The notes: a model not told the origin generated them from the letters alone. A stretch of DNA of 64,000 nt from Streptomyces sp. NBC_00663 (GCF_036226885.1 NZ_CP109027.1:3596001-3660000); one strand, 5' to 3'; shown: positions 52,409 to 63,265, counted from the stretch's first letter. Made by a program: numbers and translations.

Positions 52409-53431
52409 ATGACGGACACGACGACGGCGGACCTCGACGTCAGGCTGGAAAAACACCGGATCGAGCTGACCGGGTACTGCTATCGCATGCTCGGCTCCTC
52501 CTTCGAGGCCGAGGACGCGGTGCAGGACACGATGGTCCGGGCCTGGCGGAGCTACGAGAAGTTCGAGGGCCGGTCGAGTCTGCGCTCGTGGCTGTATCGA
52601 ATCGCGACCAACGTCTGCCTGGACATGCTGTCCGCGGGCAACAAACGGGCCCGGCCCATGGACCTCAGCGAGCCGACCCCCCTCGCCCAGGCCGCCCTCT
52701 CCCCCCGCCCCGACCACACCTGGCTGGAGCCGATGCCGGACGCCCGCATCCTGCCCACCGTCGAGGACCCGGCGGAGGCGGCCGTCGCCAAGGAGTCCGT
52801 GCGCCTCGCCTTCATGGCCGCCCTACAGCAACTCCCGCCCAAGCAGCGCGCGGTGCTGATCCTGCGCGAGGTGCTGGCGTGGAAGGCCAGCGAGGTCGCC
52901 GAGCTGCTCGGCACCTCGGTCGCGTCGGTGAACAGCGCCCTCCAGCGGGCCCGAGCCACCCTCGCCGAGCGGGACGGTCAGCACGGCGCGGAGGCCACCG
53001 TCTCCGACCCGTTGGACGACGAGCAGCAGAAGCTCCTGGACCGCTATGTGGCGGCGTTCGAGGGGTACGACATGACGGCGCTGACGGCGTTGCTGCACGA
53101 GGACGCCATCATGACGATGCCGCCGTTCGACCTGTGGCTGACGGGCCACGACGACATCACGGGCTTCATGACCACACTGGGCTCGGCCTGCGAGGGCTCC
53201 CGGCTGATGCCGGTCCAGGTCAACGGTCTGCCGGGCTTCGCGCAGTACAAGCCGGACCCCGAGGAGGGCGGCTGGACCCCCTGGGCGGTGCAGGTGCTGG
53301 AGATCTCAGACGGCCGGCTCACCGGGTTCCACTTCTTCCTCGACACCCAGCGGTGGTTCCCGCTGTTCGGCCTCCCCCTCCATCTCGACGCTCTCGAAGC
53401 GGAGTCCGACCAGGTCGAGAAGGGCGTGTAG
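52409..53431 (+). CDS. ECF sigma factor with SnoaL-like C-terminal domain (SigG/SigJ type)
   Basis: 340 residues, ATG 52409. Sigma region 2 (YCYRMLGSSFEAEDAVQDTMVRAWRSYEKFEGRSSLRSWLYRIATNVCLDML) at about 20-75, region 4 (LQQLPPKQRAVLILREVLAWKASEVAELLGTSVASVNSALQRAR) at about 140-190, and a C-terminal NTF2/SnoaL-like domain from about residue 210 (DRYVAAFEGYDMTALTALLHEDAIMTMPPFDLWLTG). Such factors lack a separate anti-sigma; the C-terminal domain tunes activity. The last 126 bp overlap the convergent STAS gene. Confidence 0.92.
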   Translation: MTDTTTADLDVRLEKHRIELTGYCYRMLGSSFEAEDAVQDTMVRAWRSYEKFEGRSSLRSWLYRIATNVCLDMLSAGNKRARPMDLSEPTPLAQAALSPRPDHTWLEPMPDARILPTVEDPAEAAVAKESVRLAFMAALQQLPPKQRAVLILREVLAWKASEVAELLGTSVASVNSALQRARATLAERDGQHGAEATVSDPLDDEQQKLLDRYVAAFEGYDMTALTALLHEDAIMTMPPFDLWLTGHDDITGFMTTLGSACEGSRLMPVQVNGLPGFAQYKPDPEEGGWTPWAVQVLEISDGRLTGFHFFLDTQRWFPLFGLPLHLDALEAESDQVEKGV

Positions 53432-53659
53432 GGCCGGGTCGGGATCGCGGAGCCTGATCCGTCCCCCGGCCCGCCGGGCGGTGAGCTGTAGCCGGGCGAG
53501 GAGGTCGACGACGCCGAGCCCCGGCGGGCCCAGCCCACCGACGTCACAGACCACGACCCCGGCCCCGGTGGCCTCCAGCAGCCTTCGCACGTCGTCGCAC
53601 AGCCCCGCCACCTCGTCCCGGGTGACGGGGCGGGCGAGCACGAGTACGGCGGGTGTCAT
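53306..53659 (-). CDS. STAS-domain protein (anti-sigma antagonist-like)
   Basis: 117 residues from ATG 53659 (MTPAVLVLARPVT); ATG 53704 is also in frame, and the open frame continues to 54838 without support. The STAS fold is visible: VLARPVTRDEVAGLCDDVRRLLEATGAGVVVCDVGGL, then the helix segment PPGLGVVDLLARLQLTARRAGGRIRLRDP and ALLDLVGL. The usual phosphorylated Ser/Thr after DVGGL is Gly/Pro, so it may not be switched by a kinase. The tail (REPPLGVEEEVEPGEPAV) lies entirely antisense to the sigma gene. Convergent neighbour: that sigma gene. Confidence 0.8.
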   Translation of the reverse strand: MTPAVLVLARPVTRDEVAGLCDDVRRLLEATGAGVVVCDVGGLGPPGLGVVDLLARLQLTARRAGGRIRLRDPDPALHALLDLVGLRFESVEMEGEAEQREPPLGVEEEVEPGEPAV

Positions 53660-53848
53660 GGCAGCGTCCACGAGCGGTAGACCGGAGGGCAGGGCGGAAC
53701 TCATCGCGCGGGCCGAGCTCACCGGCCGGTCTCGCCGACCAGGATCACATTGACCTGCGGCCCTTCTGCCCCAGAGGGTTAGGTGCATGCCCCACATATC
53801 GGCACCGCCCTGGATCCCGCACGCCCTTCTCACCGGTGAGGAGGCTCC

Positions 53849-54769
53849 GTGCAGGGAGTGCTGACGGGCTTCGCCGTGATCGCGGTCGTGATCGGCGTCG
53901 GCTATGTCATCGGTCTGCGCGGCTACTTGGGCGACCAGGGCCGTGAGGTCCTGACCAAGCTCGCCTTCCATGTCGCGTCCCCCGCCCTGCTGTTCACCAC
54001 GCTGGCCAAGGCCGACCTGTCGGTGGTCTTCTCCAGCCGCCTGCTGGTGACGGCGCTCAGCACGGCAGCGGCGGCGGGGGTGTTCCTCGCGGTGGGTGTG
54101 GCGCGAGGGTGGGGTGTGGGCCGTACGACCATCGGCGCCCTGTGCTCCAGTTACGTCAACTCCGGGAACCTGGGCATCCCGATCGCGGTGTATGTCCTCG
54201 GGGACGCCTCGCTGGTGGCGCCGGTGCTGCTGTTCCAGCTGGTACTCGTCTCGCCGATCGCGGTGACGGTCCTCGATCTGTCCGGAGACGGTGACAAGGG
54301 GCCGCTGTGGCGTCGTCTGCTGACGCCGCTGCGCAATCCGATCGCCGTGGGTTCCCTCGCGGGCGTGCTGGCGGCGGCGACCGGTGTGCACGTGCCGAGT
54401 CCGGTGATGGACCCGCTGACCCTGATCGGCGGCATGTCCGTCCCTGCGGTCCTGCTCGCCTTCGGCATCTCCCTGTGCGGCTCCACGATGCCGGGCAAGG
54501 GCCCCGACCGCGTCCCGGTCCTGCTGTCGGTCGCCCTGAAGTCGTTCGGCCAGCCCGCGCTCGCCTGGGCGCTCGCGGCCGGCGTCTTCGGCCTGCGCGG
54601 CCACCAACTCCTCGACGTCGTGGTCACGTCGGCGCTCCCGGCGGCCCAGAACCTCTACACGTACGCGTCCCAGTACGGGGTGGGAGAGCGGCTGGCCCGG
54701 GACTCGATCCTCGTGTCGACGGTGTTGTCGGTGCCGGTGCTGGTGGTGGTGGCGGCGTTGCTCGGCTGA
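53849..54769 (+). CDS. AEC-family transporter
   Basis: 306 residues, GTG start. Ten helices with the family's characteristic AEC patterns: LAFHVASPALLFTTLAKAD near the first third, GNLGIPIAVYVLG in the middle (the unwound N..G..P segment) and QNLYTYASQYGVGERLARDSIL near the end. Relatives export or import auxin-like or dicarboxylate anions; the substrate cannot be told from sequence. It is followed by a strong terminator and has no partner gene. Confidence 0.9.
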   Translation: MQGVLTGFAVIAVVIGVGYVIGLRGYLGDQGREVLTKLAFHVASPALLFTTLAKADLSVVFSSRLLVTALSTAAAAGVFLAVGVARGWGVGRTTIGALCSSYVNSGNLGIPIAVYVLGDASLVAPVLLFQLVLVSPIAVTVLDLSGDGDKGPLWRRLLTPLRNPIAVGSLAGVLAAATGVHVPSPVMDPLTLIGGMSVPAVLLAFGISLCGSTMPGKGPDRVPVLLSVALKSFGQPALAWALAAGVFGLRGHQLLDVVVTSALPAAQNLYTYASQYGVGERLARDSILVSTVLSVPVLVVVAALLG

Positions 54770-54840
54770 CCCATGTCTCCGGGACTTCACTGGTGCCGAT
54801 GACCAGCTCGAAGGGCGCCGGAACGGTGATCCCAGCACGC

Positions 54841-54876
54841 CGAACGGGACCGGTGGTGGTCCACCGGTCCCGTTCG
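54841..54876. terminator. Bidirectional terminator between AEC gene and deoA
   Basis: CGAACGGGACCGGTGG pairs perfectly (16 bp) with CCACCGGTCCCGTTCG around TGGT. It ends the minus-strand nucleoside operon (deoA stop at 54924) and the AEC gene. Confidence 0.9.
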
Positions 54877-54923
54877 CCCGAATGAGGGCTGCGTCCTTCA
54901 GCGGCCTCCGGCCGCGGGACAGG

Positions 54924-56207
54924 TCAGGCGATGCGTTCCAGCACCACCGGCGACGCCGTGAAGTCCGTACCCGCGGCGGCGATGTCGTAGGAACCCTCGA
55001 CCGCCTGGAGGGCGTACTCGAAGCGCTCCGGGGTGTCCGTGTGCAGGGTCAGCAGGGGCTGGCCCTCGGTGACCGTGTCGCCGGGCTTGGCGTGCATCTC
55101 GATGCCCGCGCCCGCCTGCACCGGGTCCTCCTTGCGGGCGCGGCCCGCGCCGAGGCGCCAGGCGGCGACGCCGATGTCGTACGCGTCGAGGCGGGTCAGG
55201 ACGCCGGCGGCGCCCGCCTTGATGACGTGCTGCTCCTTGGCCACCGGCAGCTCGGCGTCCGGGTCGCCGCCCTGGGCCGCGATCATCCGGCGCCAGACGT
55301 CCATCGCGGAGCCGTCGGCCAGCGCCTTCGCCGGGTCGGCGTCGCGGACGCCCGCCGCGTCCAGCATCTCCTTCGCGAGGGCGATCGTCAGCTCGACCAC
55401 GTCCGCCGGGCCGCCGCCCGCCAGGACCTCCACCGACTCGCGGACCTCCAGCGCGTTGCCCGCGGTGAGGCCGAGCGGCGTCGACATGTCCGTCAGGAGC
55501 GCCACCGTCTTCACGCCGTGGTCCGTGCCCAGGCCGACCATCGTCGAGGCCAGCTCGCGCGCGTCCTCGATGGTCTTCATGAAGGCGCCGGAGCCGACCT
55601 TCACGTCCAGGACGAGGGAGCCGGTGCCCTCGGCGATCTTCTTGGACATGATCGACGAGGCGATGAGGGGGATCGCCTCGACGGTGCCGGTGACGTCCCG
55701 CAGGGCGTACAGCTTCTTGTCGGCGGGGGCCAGTCCGTCGCCCGCCGCGCAGATGACCGCGCCGGTGGTGTCGAGGACGTGCAGCATCTCCTCGTTGGAG
55801 AGCAGCGCGCGCCAGCCGGGGATCGACTCCAGCTTGTCCAGGGTGCCGCCGGTGTGGCCGAGGCCGCGGCCGGAGAGCTGGGGCACGGCCGCGCCGCAGG
55901 CCGCCACCAGGGGCGCGAGCGGCAGCGTGATCTTGTCGCCGACGCCGCCCGTGGAGTGCTTGTCCGCGGTCGGCAGGGAGAGCGACGAGAAGTCCATGCG
56001 CTCGCCGGACGCGATCATCGCGGCGGTCCAGCGGGAGATCTCGCGGCGGTTCATGCCGTTGAGGAGGATGGCCATGTTCAGCGCGGCCATCTGGTAGTCG
56101 GCGACCTCGCCGCGGGTGTACGCGTCGATGACCCAGTCGATCTGCTCGTCGCTGAACTCACCGCGGTCCCGCTTGGTGCGGATGACGGAGATGGCGTCCA
56201 TGGCCAT
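54924..56207 (-). CDS. deoA: Thymidine phosphorylase
   Basis: 427 residues, ATG 56207 behind GGAAGGAAAG. Pyrimidine nucleoside phosphorylase fold: ISVIRTKRDRGEFSDEQIDWVIDAYTRGEVADYQMAALNMAI, the phosphate loop KHSTGGVGDKITLPLAPLVAACG and the C-terminal domain with GAGIEMHAKPGDTV. It cleaves thymidine and deoxyuridine to base and deoxyribose-1-phosphate, feeding DeoC. It is the last gene of the minus-strand operon, separated from cdd by 70 bp holding a hairpin. Confidence 0.95.
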   Translation of the reverse strand: MAMDAISVIRTKRDRGEFSDEQIDWVIDAYTRGEVADYQMAALNMAILLNGMNRREISRWTAAMIASGERMDFSSLSLPTADKHSTGGVGDKITLPLAPLVAACGAAVPQLSGRGLGHTGGTLDKLESIPGWRALLSNEEMLHVLDTTGAVICAAGDGLAPADKKLYALRDVTGTVEAIPLIASSIMSKKIAEGTGSLVLDVKVGSGAFMKTIEDARELASTMVGLGTDHGVKTVALLTDMSTPLGLTAGNALEVRESVEVLAGGGPADVVELTIALAKEMLDAAGVRDADPAKALADGSAMDVWRRMIAAQGGDPDAELPVAKEQHVIKAGAAGVLTRLDAYDIGVAAWRLGAGRARKEDPVQAGAGIEMHAKPGDTVTEGQPLLTLHTDTPERFEYALQAVEGSYDIAAAGTDFTASPVVLERIA

Positions 56208-56238
56208 GGCTTTCCTTCCGGACGTACAGAGAAATCGC

Positions 56239-56270
56239 GCGGCCCCTCCCGACCGAAGCAGAGGGGCCGC
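56239..56270 (-). terminator. Hairpin between cdd and deoA
   Basis: GCGGCCCCTC and GAGGGGCCGC form a perfect 10-bp stem with a 12-base loop. It may attenuate read-through into deoA or stabilise the upstream transcript; it has no T run. Confidence 0.6.
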
Positions 56271-56277
56271 ACAGGAG

Positions 56278-56670
56278 TTACTTGGAGGTGAGATGGTCCG
56301 GGCCGAAGGCCTGCGGCAGCATCTCCGAGAGGGGCAGGATCCCGGCCGGTGTCTCCATCACGAGATCGGGGCCGCCGAACTCGTACAGCAGCTGTCGGCA
56401 GCGACCGCACGGGACCAGCACCTCGCCCCGGCCGTCGACGCAGGTGAAGTGCGTCAGCCGGCCGCCTCCGGTGCGCTGGAGCTCCGAGACGAGCCCGCAC
56501 TCGGCGCACAGGCCGACGCCGTACGAGGCGTTCTCGACGTTGCAGCCGGAGACCGTGCGGCCGTCGTCGACGAGGGCCGCGACGCCGACGGCGTAGCCCG
56601 AGTAGGGGGCGTACGCGTGGCTCATCGCCTCGCGCGCCACGGCTCTCAAGGAGTCCCAGTCGAAGGTCAC
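56278..56670 (-). CDS. cdd: Cytidine deaminase
   Basis: 130 residues, GTG 56670 overlapping the stop of the upstream permease by 4 bp. Short homotetrameric type: YAPYSGYAVGVAALVDDG, CNVENASYGVGLCAEC with zinc Cys and catalytic Glu, and PCGRCRQLLYEF with the zinc pair. It deaminates (deoxy)cytidine to (deoxy)uridine, which DeoA can cleave. Part of the nucleoside import operon. Confidence 0.96.
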   Translation of the reverse strand: MTFDWDSLRAVAREAMSHAYAPYSGYAVGVAALVDDGRTVSGCNVENASYGVGLCAECGLVSELQRTGGGRLTHFTCVDGRGEVLVPCGRCRQLLYEFGGPDLVMETPAGILPLSEMLPQAFGPDHLTSK

Positions 56671-57929
56671 TTGCCCTGTCCCTTCCGGTACGGCATTCCG
56701 TCGGCCTTCGGCATCCGCAGGCGCTGTGCGGAGAGCGCGAGGACGAGGAGGGTGATGACGTACGGGCTGGCCGACACGACCTGGTTGGGGACCTCGTCCG
56801 TGTTGAGGTACCAGATGAACATCAGGGCCGAGATCGCGGCGGTGATGACGGCGGGGACGTACTTCTTCTTCCAGACGAGGTACGCGACGCCGAACACCAG
56901 CAGGATCGCCAGCAGCAGGAGCAGCGCGTGGACGTTGGTGGTGCCGCCGCGCAGGTTGAGGCTGTCGGTGTAGCCGAACAGGCCGGCGCCGAGGGCGAGG
57001 CCGCCCGGCATCCAGTTGCCGAAGATCATCGCGGCGAGACCGATGTAGCCGCGGCCGGCCGTCTGGCCGTCGAGGTACACGTTGGACGCCACGATCGACA
57101 GGAAGGCACCGCCGAGGCCGGCGAAGCCACCGGAGATGATCACGGCGATGTACTTGTACTTGTAGACGTTGACGCCGAGGGACTCGGCGGCCACCGGGTT
57201 CTCGCCGCAGGAGCGCAGCCGCAGGCCGAACGAGGTGCGCCACAGGACGTACCAGGTGGTGGGGATCAGGGCGACGGCGACGACGGTGAGCGGGGAGAGG
57301 TCAGTGATCAGACCGCCGACCAGGCCCGCGATGTCGGAGACCAGGAACCAGTGCTTGCCGTTGAGGGTCTCCAGCCAGCTGGACAGGCCGGGGACGTCGA
57401 AGGTGCCGAGCGAATCGATCGGCGGAGACTGCTTGGAGGAGCCCTGCGGGGCGTCCTCGAAGGTGAACTTCGACAGATAGCGGGTGGTGCCGAGCGCCAG
57501 GATGTTCAGGGCCACACCGGAGACGATGTGGTTGACGTTGAAGGTGACCGTGGCGATCGCGTGCAGTACGGCGCCGAGCGCGCCGCCGAGGATGCCGACC
57601 AGGACACCGGTCCACGGGCCCCACTGGTAGCCGGCCCAGGCGCCGAACCAGGTGCCGAGGATCATCATGCCCTCGAGGCCGATGTTGACGACGCCCGCGC
57701 GCTCGGCCCACAGACCGCCGAGGCCGGCGAGGCCGATCGGCACGGCCGCGCGCAGGGCGGTGGACATCTGGCCGGTGGACGTGATGCCGTCGGCGCCGGT
57801 GATCAGCCGGACGGCCGAGACCAGGATCAGCACGCCCGAGATGACCAGGAGGAGGACGGGCAGCGACATGCGCCGGCCGCCCTTGCCGGGCTGCTTGGCC
57901 GCGGGCTTGGCGATGGTCGCGGTGCTCAT
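56667..57929 (-). CDS. Nucleoside ABC transporter permease (second)
   Basis: 420 residues, ATG 57929 overlapping the previous permease stop (TGATG). About nine to ten helices; BPD_transp_2-type motifs such as GLGGLWAERAGVVNIGLEGMMILG, with a Gly-rich stretch GGFAGLGGAFLSI in the middle. The N-terminus is a basic cytoplasmic tail (AAKQPGKGGRR). This type, with a sister permease and a BMP lipoprotein, forms nucleoside importers such as B. subtilis NupNOPQ or streptococcal NupP/NupQ. Followed by cdd. Confidence 0.93.
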   Translation of the reverse strand: MSTATIAKPAAKQPGKGGRRMSLPVLLLVISGVLILVSAVRLITGADGITSTGQMSTALRAAVPIGLAGLGGLWAERAGVVNIGLEGMMILGTWFGAWAGYQWGPWTGVLVGILGGALGAVLHAIATVTFNVNHIVSGVALNILALGTTRYLSKFTFEDAPQGSSKQSPPIDSLGTFDVPGLSSWLETLNGKHWFLVSDIAGLVGGLITDLSPLTVVAVALIPTTWYVLWRTSFGLRLRSCGENPVAAESLGVNVYKYKYIAVIISGGFAGLGGAFLSIVASNVYLDGQTAGRGYIGLAAMIFGNWMPGGLALGAGLFGYTDSLNLRGGTTNVHALLLLLAILLVFGVAYLVWKKKYVPAVITAAISALMFIWYLNTDEVPNQVVSASPYVITLLVLALSAQRLRMPKADGMPYRKGQGK

Positions 57930-59043
57930 CAGACCGCCACCTCCTTCTTGGTGTTGGCCGCGGCCGCGGCGAGTTCCTCACCGACGCGCTTCTGCTGCCG
58001 GCGCAGACCCCACGAGCGGACGACCTCGTAGGAGATGACGACCGCGAACACGATCAGGCCCTGCATGATCGTGGCGATCTCCTTCTCGTACGGCTCGGGA
58101 GTCGCGTAGTCGAGAGCGGGGGACGCCTTGTCGAGGAAGGCCCACAGCAGGGCGGCGAGCGCGATGCCGCCGGGGTTGTTGCGGCCGAGCAGGGCGATGC
58201 CGATGGCGGTGAAGCCGAGGCCGGCCGGGAAGCTGAGGCTGTACGTGTGGGCGTCGCCGAGCAGCAGCGGCAGGCCGGAGATGCCGGCGACGGCGCCGGA
58301 GATCAGCATCGCGGTGAGGACCATGCGCTTGGCGTTGACGCCGGAGGCCGCGGCGGCGGTCTCGGAGGCGCCGGTGGCGCGCAGGTCGAAGCCGAAGCGG
58401 GTGCGGTTGAGGACGAACCAGTAGCCGATGCCCATGGCGAGGGCGAGGAAGACCAGGCCGTAGATCTCGCCGACGTCGGCACCGAGGTTGATGCCGGGGA
58501 CCCAGCCGGACTCCTTCATCACACCGGTGGTGGTGTTGTCGCCGAGGGCGACGCCGAAGTTGTCGCGGAGGGTGAGGTAGCTGATCACGGCGGTGGCGAT
58601 CGAGTTCAGCATGATCGTCGCGACGACCTCGCTGACGCCGCGCGTCACCTTCAGGATGCCCGCGATACCGGCCCACATGGCGCCGGTGAGCGCGCCGACC
58701 AGCAGCAGCATCGGTACCTGGAGGGCGGCCGGCAGCGCCACGTGGGCGCCGACGATGGCGGCCATCAGGGCACCGAGGCGGTACTGGCCGTCGACGCCGA
58801 TGTTGAACAGGTTCATCCGGAAGCCGAGGGCGACTCCGAGGGCGGCGATGTAGTACATCGACGCCTGGTTGATGATCAGGACCTGTACGTCGGAGTAGCC
58901 GGCCTGCTCGATCATCAGCCGGTAGGGCTCGATCGGGCTCTTGCCGGAGGCGATCAGCACGACCGAGGTCAGCAGGATCGCCGCGACGAGCGCCAGGGCC
59001 GGTCCGGCCACGGCGAGGAGCACGCGCTCCTTGTCGAACTTCT

Positions 59044-59047
<4 letters not shown>
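57929..59047 (-). CDS. Nucleoside ABC transporter permease (first)
   Basis: 372 residues, ATG 59047 overlapping the ATPase stop by 4 bp. Multiple helices and the motif ALGVALGFRMNLFNIGVDGQYRLGALMAAIVG, a BPD_transp_2 signature, then EVVATIMLNSIATAVISY and LSFPAGLGFTAIGIALLGRNNPGGIALAALLWAFL. It pairs with the permease that follows. Conserved lengths and overlaps show tight cotranslation of the transporter. Confidence 0.93.
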
Positions 59048-60696
<1,649 letters not shown>

Positions 60697-60725
60697 GGCG
60701 CACTCTCCTTGAGGAAGGGGCCACT

Positions 60726-60737
60726 CTACGCGCGTAG
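60726..60737. promoter_or_regulatory. CTACGCGCGTAG operator candidate, ABC-cdd-deoA operon
   Basis: Exact palindrome 29 bp upstream of the proposed ATC start; a TATTTAAA stretch 13 bp further upstream could be the promoter. Confidence 0.78.
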
Positions 60738-60920
60738 CGCCCCTGCTTTAAATAGTGCCCGGATATGACCGTCTTCGTTGAAAAGACGATCTGTTCCGAG
60801 CATTCTGCCGCGCGAACGGGGCACAGAGAGCCATGCTCCAGGTGCCCCGTTGCGCGGTCGTCACGCTGCCATTACAGCGGTTATATGGCCAAGGCCTGTG
60901 ACCGGGTCGGGATCAGACGG

Positions 60921-61964
60921 TCAGGAGGTCTTCACCTTGATGGAGCCGTCCTTGATGGCCGCTTCGGCCTTCTTGATCGCGTCCTGGATCGCGGTGTTGT
61001 CCGCGAAGGTCGGGTTGGACTGCGACACGCTCACGCCGCCGTTGGACAGCGAGCCGCGGACCACGCCGGTCTCCGGCTTGCCGTCGTGGACGGACTTGGC
61101 CAGCTCGTAGACCGCGCCCTCGACGTTCTTCATGGCGGACGTCAGGATCGAGTCCTTGTACGCCTTCAGCGCGTCCTGCTTGTACTGGTCGGAGTCGACG
61201 CCGATCGCCCAGATCTTGTTGGCGCTGGCGGCCTTGATGACACCCTGGCCGGACAGACCCGCGGCGGCGTAGACGACGTCCGCGCCGTCGTCGATCTGGC
61301 CCTCGGCGGCGCTCTCACCCTTGTCGGGGCTGGAGAAGCCACCCTCGGCGGCGGTCTGGGTCAGGTACTGGACCTTGACCTGGACACCCTTCTTGGTGTC
61401 CTCGACGCCCTGCTTGTAGCCGGCCGCGAACTTGTGGATCAGCGGCACGTCCACACCACCGACGAAGCCGACCACGTTGGACTTGGTGGCCTTGGCGGCG
61501 GCGACGCCGGCCAGGTAGGAGGCCTGCTCCTCGGAGAAGACGAGGTCGGCGACGTTGTCGGCCTTGGTCTGCTCGTCGTCGACGATGCCGAAGGTGGTCT
61601 TCGGGTACTTCTGCGCGGCCTCCTTGACGGCGGGCGCGTAGGCGTAGCCGACCCCGATGACCGGGTTGTAGCCCTGCTTGGCCAGGGTCTCCAGGCGCTG
61701 CACCTTGTCCGCGTCCGACTCGCCGTCCTGCGGCTCGACGGCGGTGGACTTGTAACCGAACTCCTTGTCGGCCTTGTCCAGACCGGCGGTCGCGGCGTCG
61801 TTGAAGGACTGGTCGCCCTTGCCGCCGACGTCGTACGCCAGGGCCAGGCCCAGGTCCTTGCTGTCGTTGCTCGAAGAGCTGGACGAGCTGCCACAGGCAG
61901 ACGCGGTCAGAGCGAGGGCTGCGGTAGCAACACCCGCAACGGTGATACGGGACACCCGGCGCAT
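60921..61964 (-). CDS. BMP-family nucleoside-binding lipoprotein (first)
   Basis: 347 residues, ATG 61964 behind AAAGGAG. Lipobox TASAC; a Ser-rich linker, then the BMP/PnrA fold: LGLALAYDVGGKGDQSFNDAA, PQDGESDADKVQRL, GVGYAYAPAVKEAA, VDDEQTKADNVADLVFSEEQASYLAGVAAA and IWAIGVDSDQYKQDAL. PnrA-type proteins capture purine and pyrimidine nucleosides and deliver them to the permeases downstream, 225 bp away. Preceded by a TAACGCGCGTAG site at 62020. About 65% identical by eye to the next gene. Confidence 0.93.
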   Translation of the reverse strand: MRRVSRITVAGVATAALALTASACGSSSSSSSNDSKDLGLALAYDVGGKGDQSFNDAATAGLDKADKEFGYKSTAVEPQDGESDADKVQRLETLAKQGYNPVIGVGYAYAPAVKEAAQKYPKTTFGIVDDEQTKADNVADLVFSEEQASYLAGVAAAKATKSNVVGFVGGVDVPLIHKFAAGYKQGVEDTKKGVQVKVQYLTQTAAEGGFSSPDKGESAAEGQIDDGADVVYAAAGLSGQGVIKAASANKIWAIGVDSDQYKQDALKAYKDSILTSAMKNVEGAVYELAKSVHDGKPETGVVRGSLSNGGVSVSQSNPTFADNTAIQDAIKKAEAAIKDGSIKVKTS

Positions 61965-62019
61965 GGAACGTGACTCCTTTGTGCAAGCGCCCAAACCAGG
62001 CGCTGGTTCCGCCGCAGCG

Positions 62020-62031
62020 TAACGCGCGTAG
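62020..62031. promoter_or_regulatory. TAACGCGCGTAG operator candidate, first BMP gene
   Basis: Differs from the palindrome CTACGCGCGTAG at the first two bases only; 55 bp upstream of the ATG at 61964. Confidence 0.65.
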
Positions 62032-62103
62032 ACCAGACGGAAAACCCCTTCTGTCCGGTCCGTTACCGAGCTGTGGCCACAGTTGGTGGACAGACTACGG
62101 ACA

Positions 62104-62140
62104 GCAGTACGCCCCTTGCGGGAGGCAAGGGGCGTACTGC
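62104..62140 (-). terminator. Terminator between the two BMP genes
   Basis: GCAGTACGCCCCTTGC pairs perfectly (16 bp) with GCAAGGGGCGTACTGC around GGGAG, 45 bp past the end of the second BMP gene. It separates the second BMP transcript from the first. Confidence 0.88.
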
Positions 62141-62185
62141 CTGCAAAGGGGCCCGTAGGGCCTATCGGAGGACTCTGCCGGGGGG

Positions 62186-63265
62186 TCAGGAGGTCTTGAC
62201 GGTGACCTTGCCCTCGATGATGTCCTTCTTGGCCGCCTCGACCGCCGCGACGACATCGGTCATGGCCTTGTACTTGGGGTTGGAGTCGGCGAAGCCGACG
62301 CCGCCGGACTTGAGGTCACCGCGGACGACACCGGTGAGCGGCTTGCCCTCGTAGACCGACTTGGCGAGGTCGTAGACCGCGCCGCCGACGTTCTTCAGTG
62401 CCGAGCCGAGGATGTAGTCCTTGTAGTTCTTCAGCGCGTCCTGGTTGTACTGGTCGGAGTCCACACCGATGGCCCACACCTTCTTGGCGGCGGCCTCGGA
62501 GATCACGCCCTGACCGGAGAGGCCGGCCGCGTGGTAGATGACGTCGGCGCCCTTCTCGATCTGGCCGCTGGCCGCCTCCTTGCCCTTGTCGGGGCTGGAG
62601 AAGCCGCCCTCCTGCGGGGTCTGGGTCAGATACTGCGACTCGATCTTGATCTTCGGGTCGACGGACTGGACGCCCTGCTTGAAGCCCGCGCCGAACTTGT
62701 GGATCAGCGGGATGTCCACACCGCCGATGAAGCCGACGTGCTTGGCCTTGGACGCCTTGGCGGCGGCGACGCCCGCGAGGTAGGAGGCCTGCTCCTCGGA
62801 GAAGACCATGTCGGCGACGTTGGCGGCCTTGACCTGCTCGTCGTCGATGACACCGAACGTGATGTCCGGGTGCTTCGCGGCGACCGTCTTCACGGCCGGC
62901 GCGTAGATGTAGCCGACGCCGATGATCGGGTTGTAGCCGGCCTTGGCGAGCTGCTCCAGGCGCTGGACCTTGTCCGCGTCGGACTCGCCGTCCTGCGGCT
63001 CGATGTCCGTGCCGCCCATGCCGAATTCCTTGTCGGCCTTCTCGAAGCCGGCGAAGGCCGCGTCGTTGAAGGACTGGTCGCCCTTGCCGCCGATGTCGTA
63101 GGCGAGCCCGATGCCCTTGCCCGAGTACTTGCCGTCCGCCGAGGTGGACGCCTTGTCGCTGTCGGCCTTGGTGCTGGACTCACCGCACCCGACGGCCGCG
63201 AGGGCGATGACCGAGACAGCCACCACCGCTTGGGAGAACCTGGTCCTCCGAGATATTCGACGCAC
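62186..63265 (-). CDS. BMP-family nucleoside-binding lipoprotein (second)
   Basis: 359 residues, GTG 63265 behind AAGGGG; the frame is open far upstream but without signal. Signal peptide with lipobox AVGC. Same fold as the gene at 60921 (IGLAYDIGGKGDQSFNDAAF, PQDGESDADKVQRLEQL, GVIDDEQVKAANVADMVFSEEQASYLAGVAAAKAS, KVWAIGVDSDQYNQDAL). Own operator candidate and terminator, so it is expressed independently of the ABC operon yet should serve the same permeases. The two differ in the C-terminal half, which may change ligand choice. Confidence 0.93.
   Translation of the reverse strand: MRRISRRTRFSQAVVAVSVIALAAVGCGESSTKADSDKASTSADGKYSGKGIGLAYDIGGKGDQSFNDAAFAGFEKADKEFGMGGTDIEPQDGESDADKVQRLEQLAKAGYNPIIGVGYIYAPAVKTVAAKHPDITFGVIDDEQVKAANVADMVFSEEQASYLAGVAAAKASKAKHVGFIGGVDIPLIHKFGAGFKQGVQSVDPKIKIESQYLTQTPQEGGFSSPDKGKEAASGQIEKGADVIYHAAGLSGQGVISEAAAKKVWAIGVDSDQYNQDALKNYKDYILGSALKNVGGAVYDLAKSVYEGKPLTGVVRGDLKSGGVGFADSNPKYKAMTDVVAAVEAAKKDIIEGKVTVKTS

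Noticed and set aside
53705..54838. Extension of the STAS frame across the AEC gene
   Set aside because: Sequence before the STAS fold is His/Gln/Arg-rich shadow of the transporter gene.
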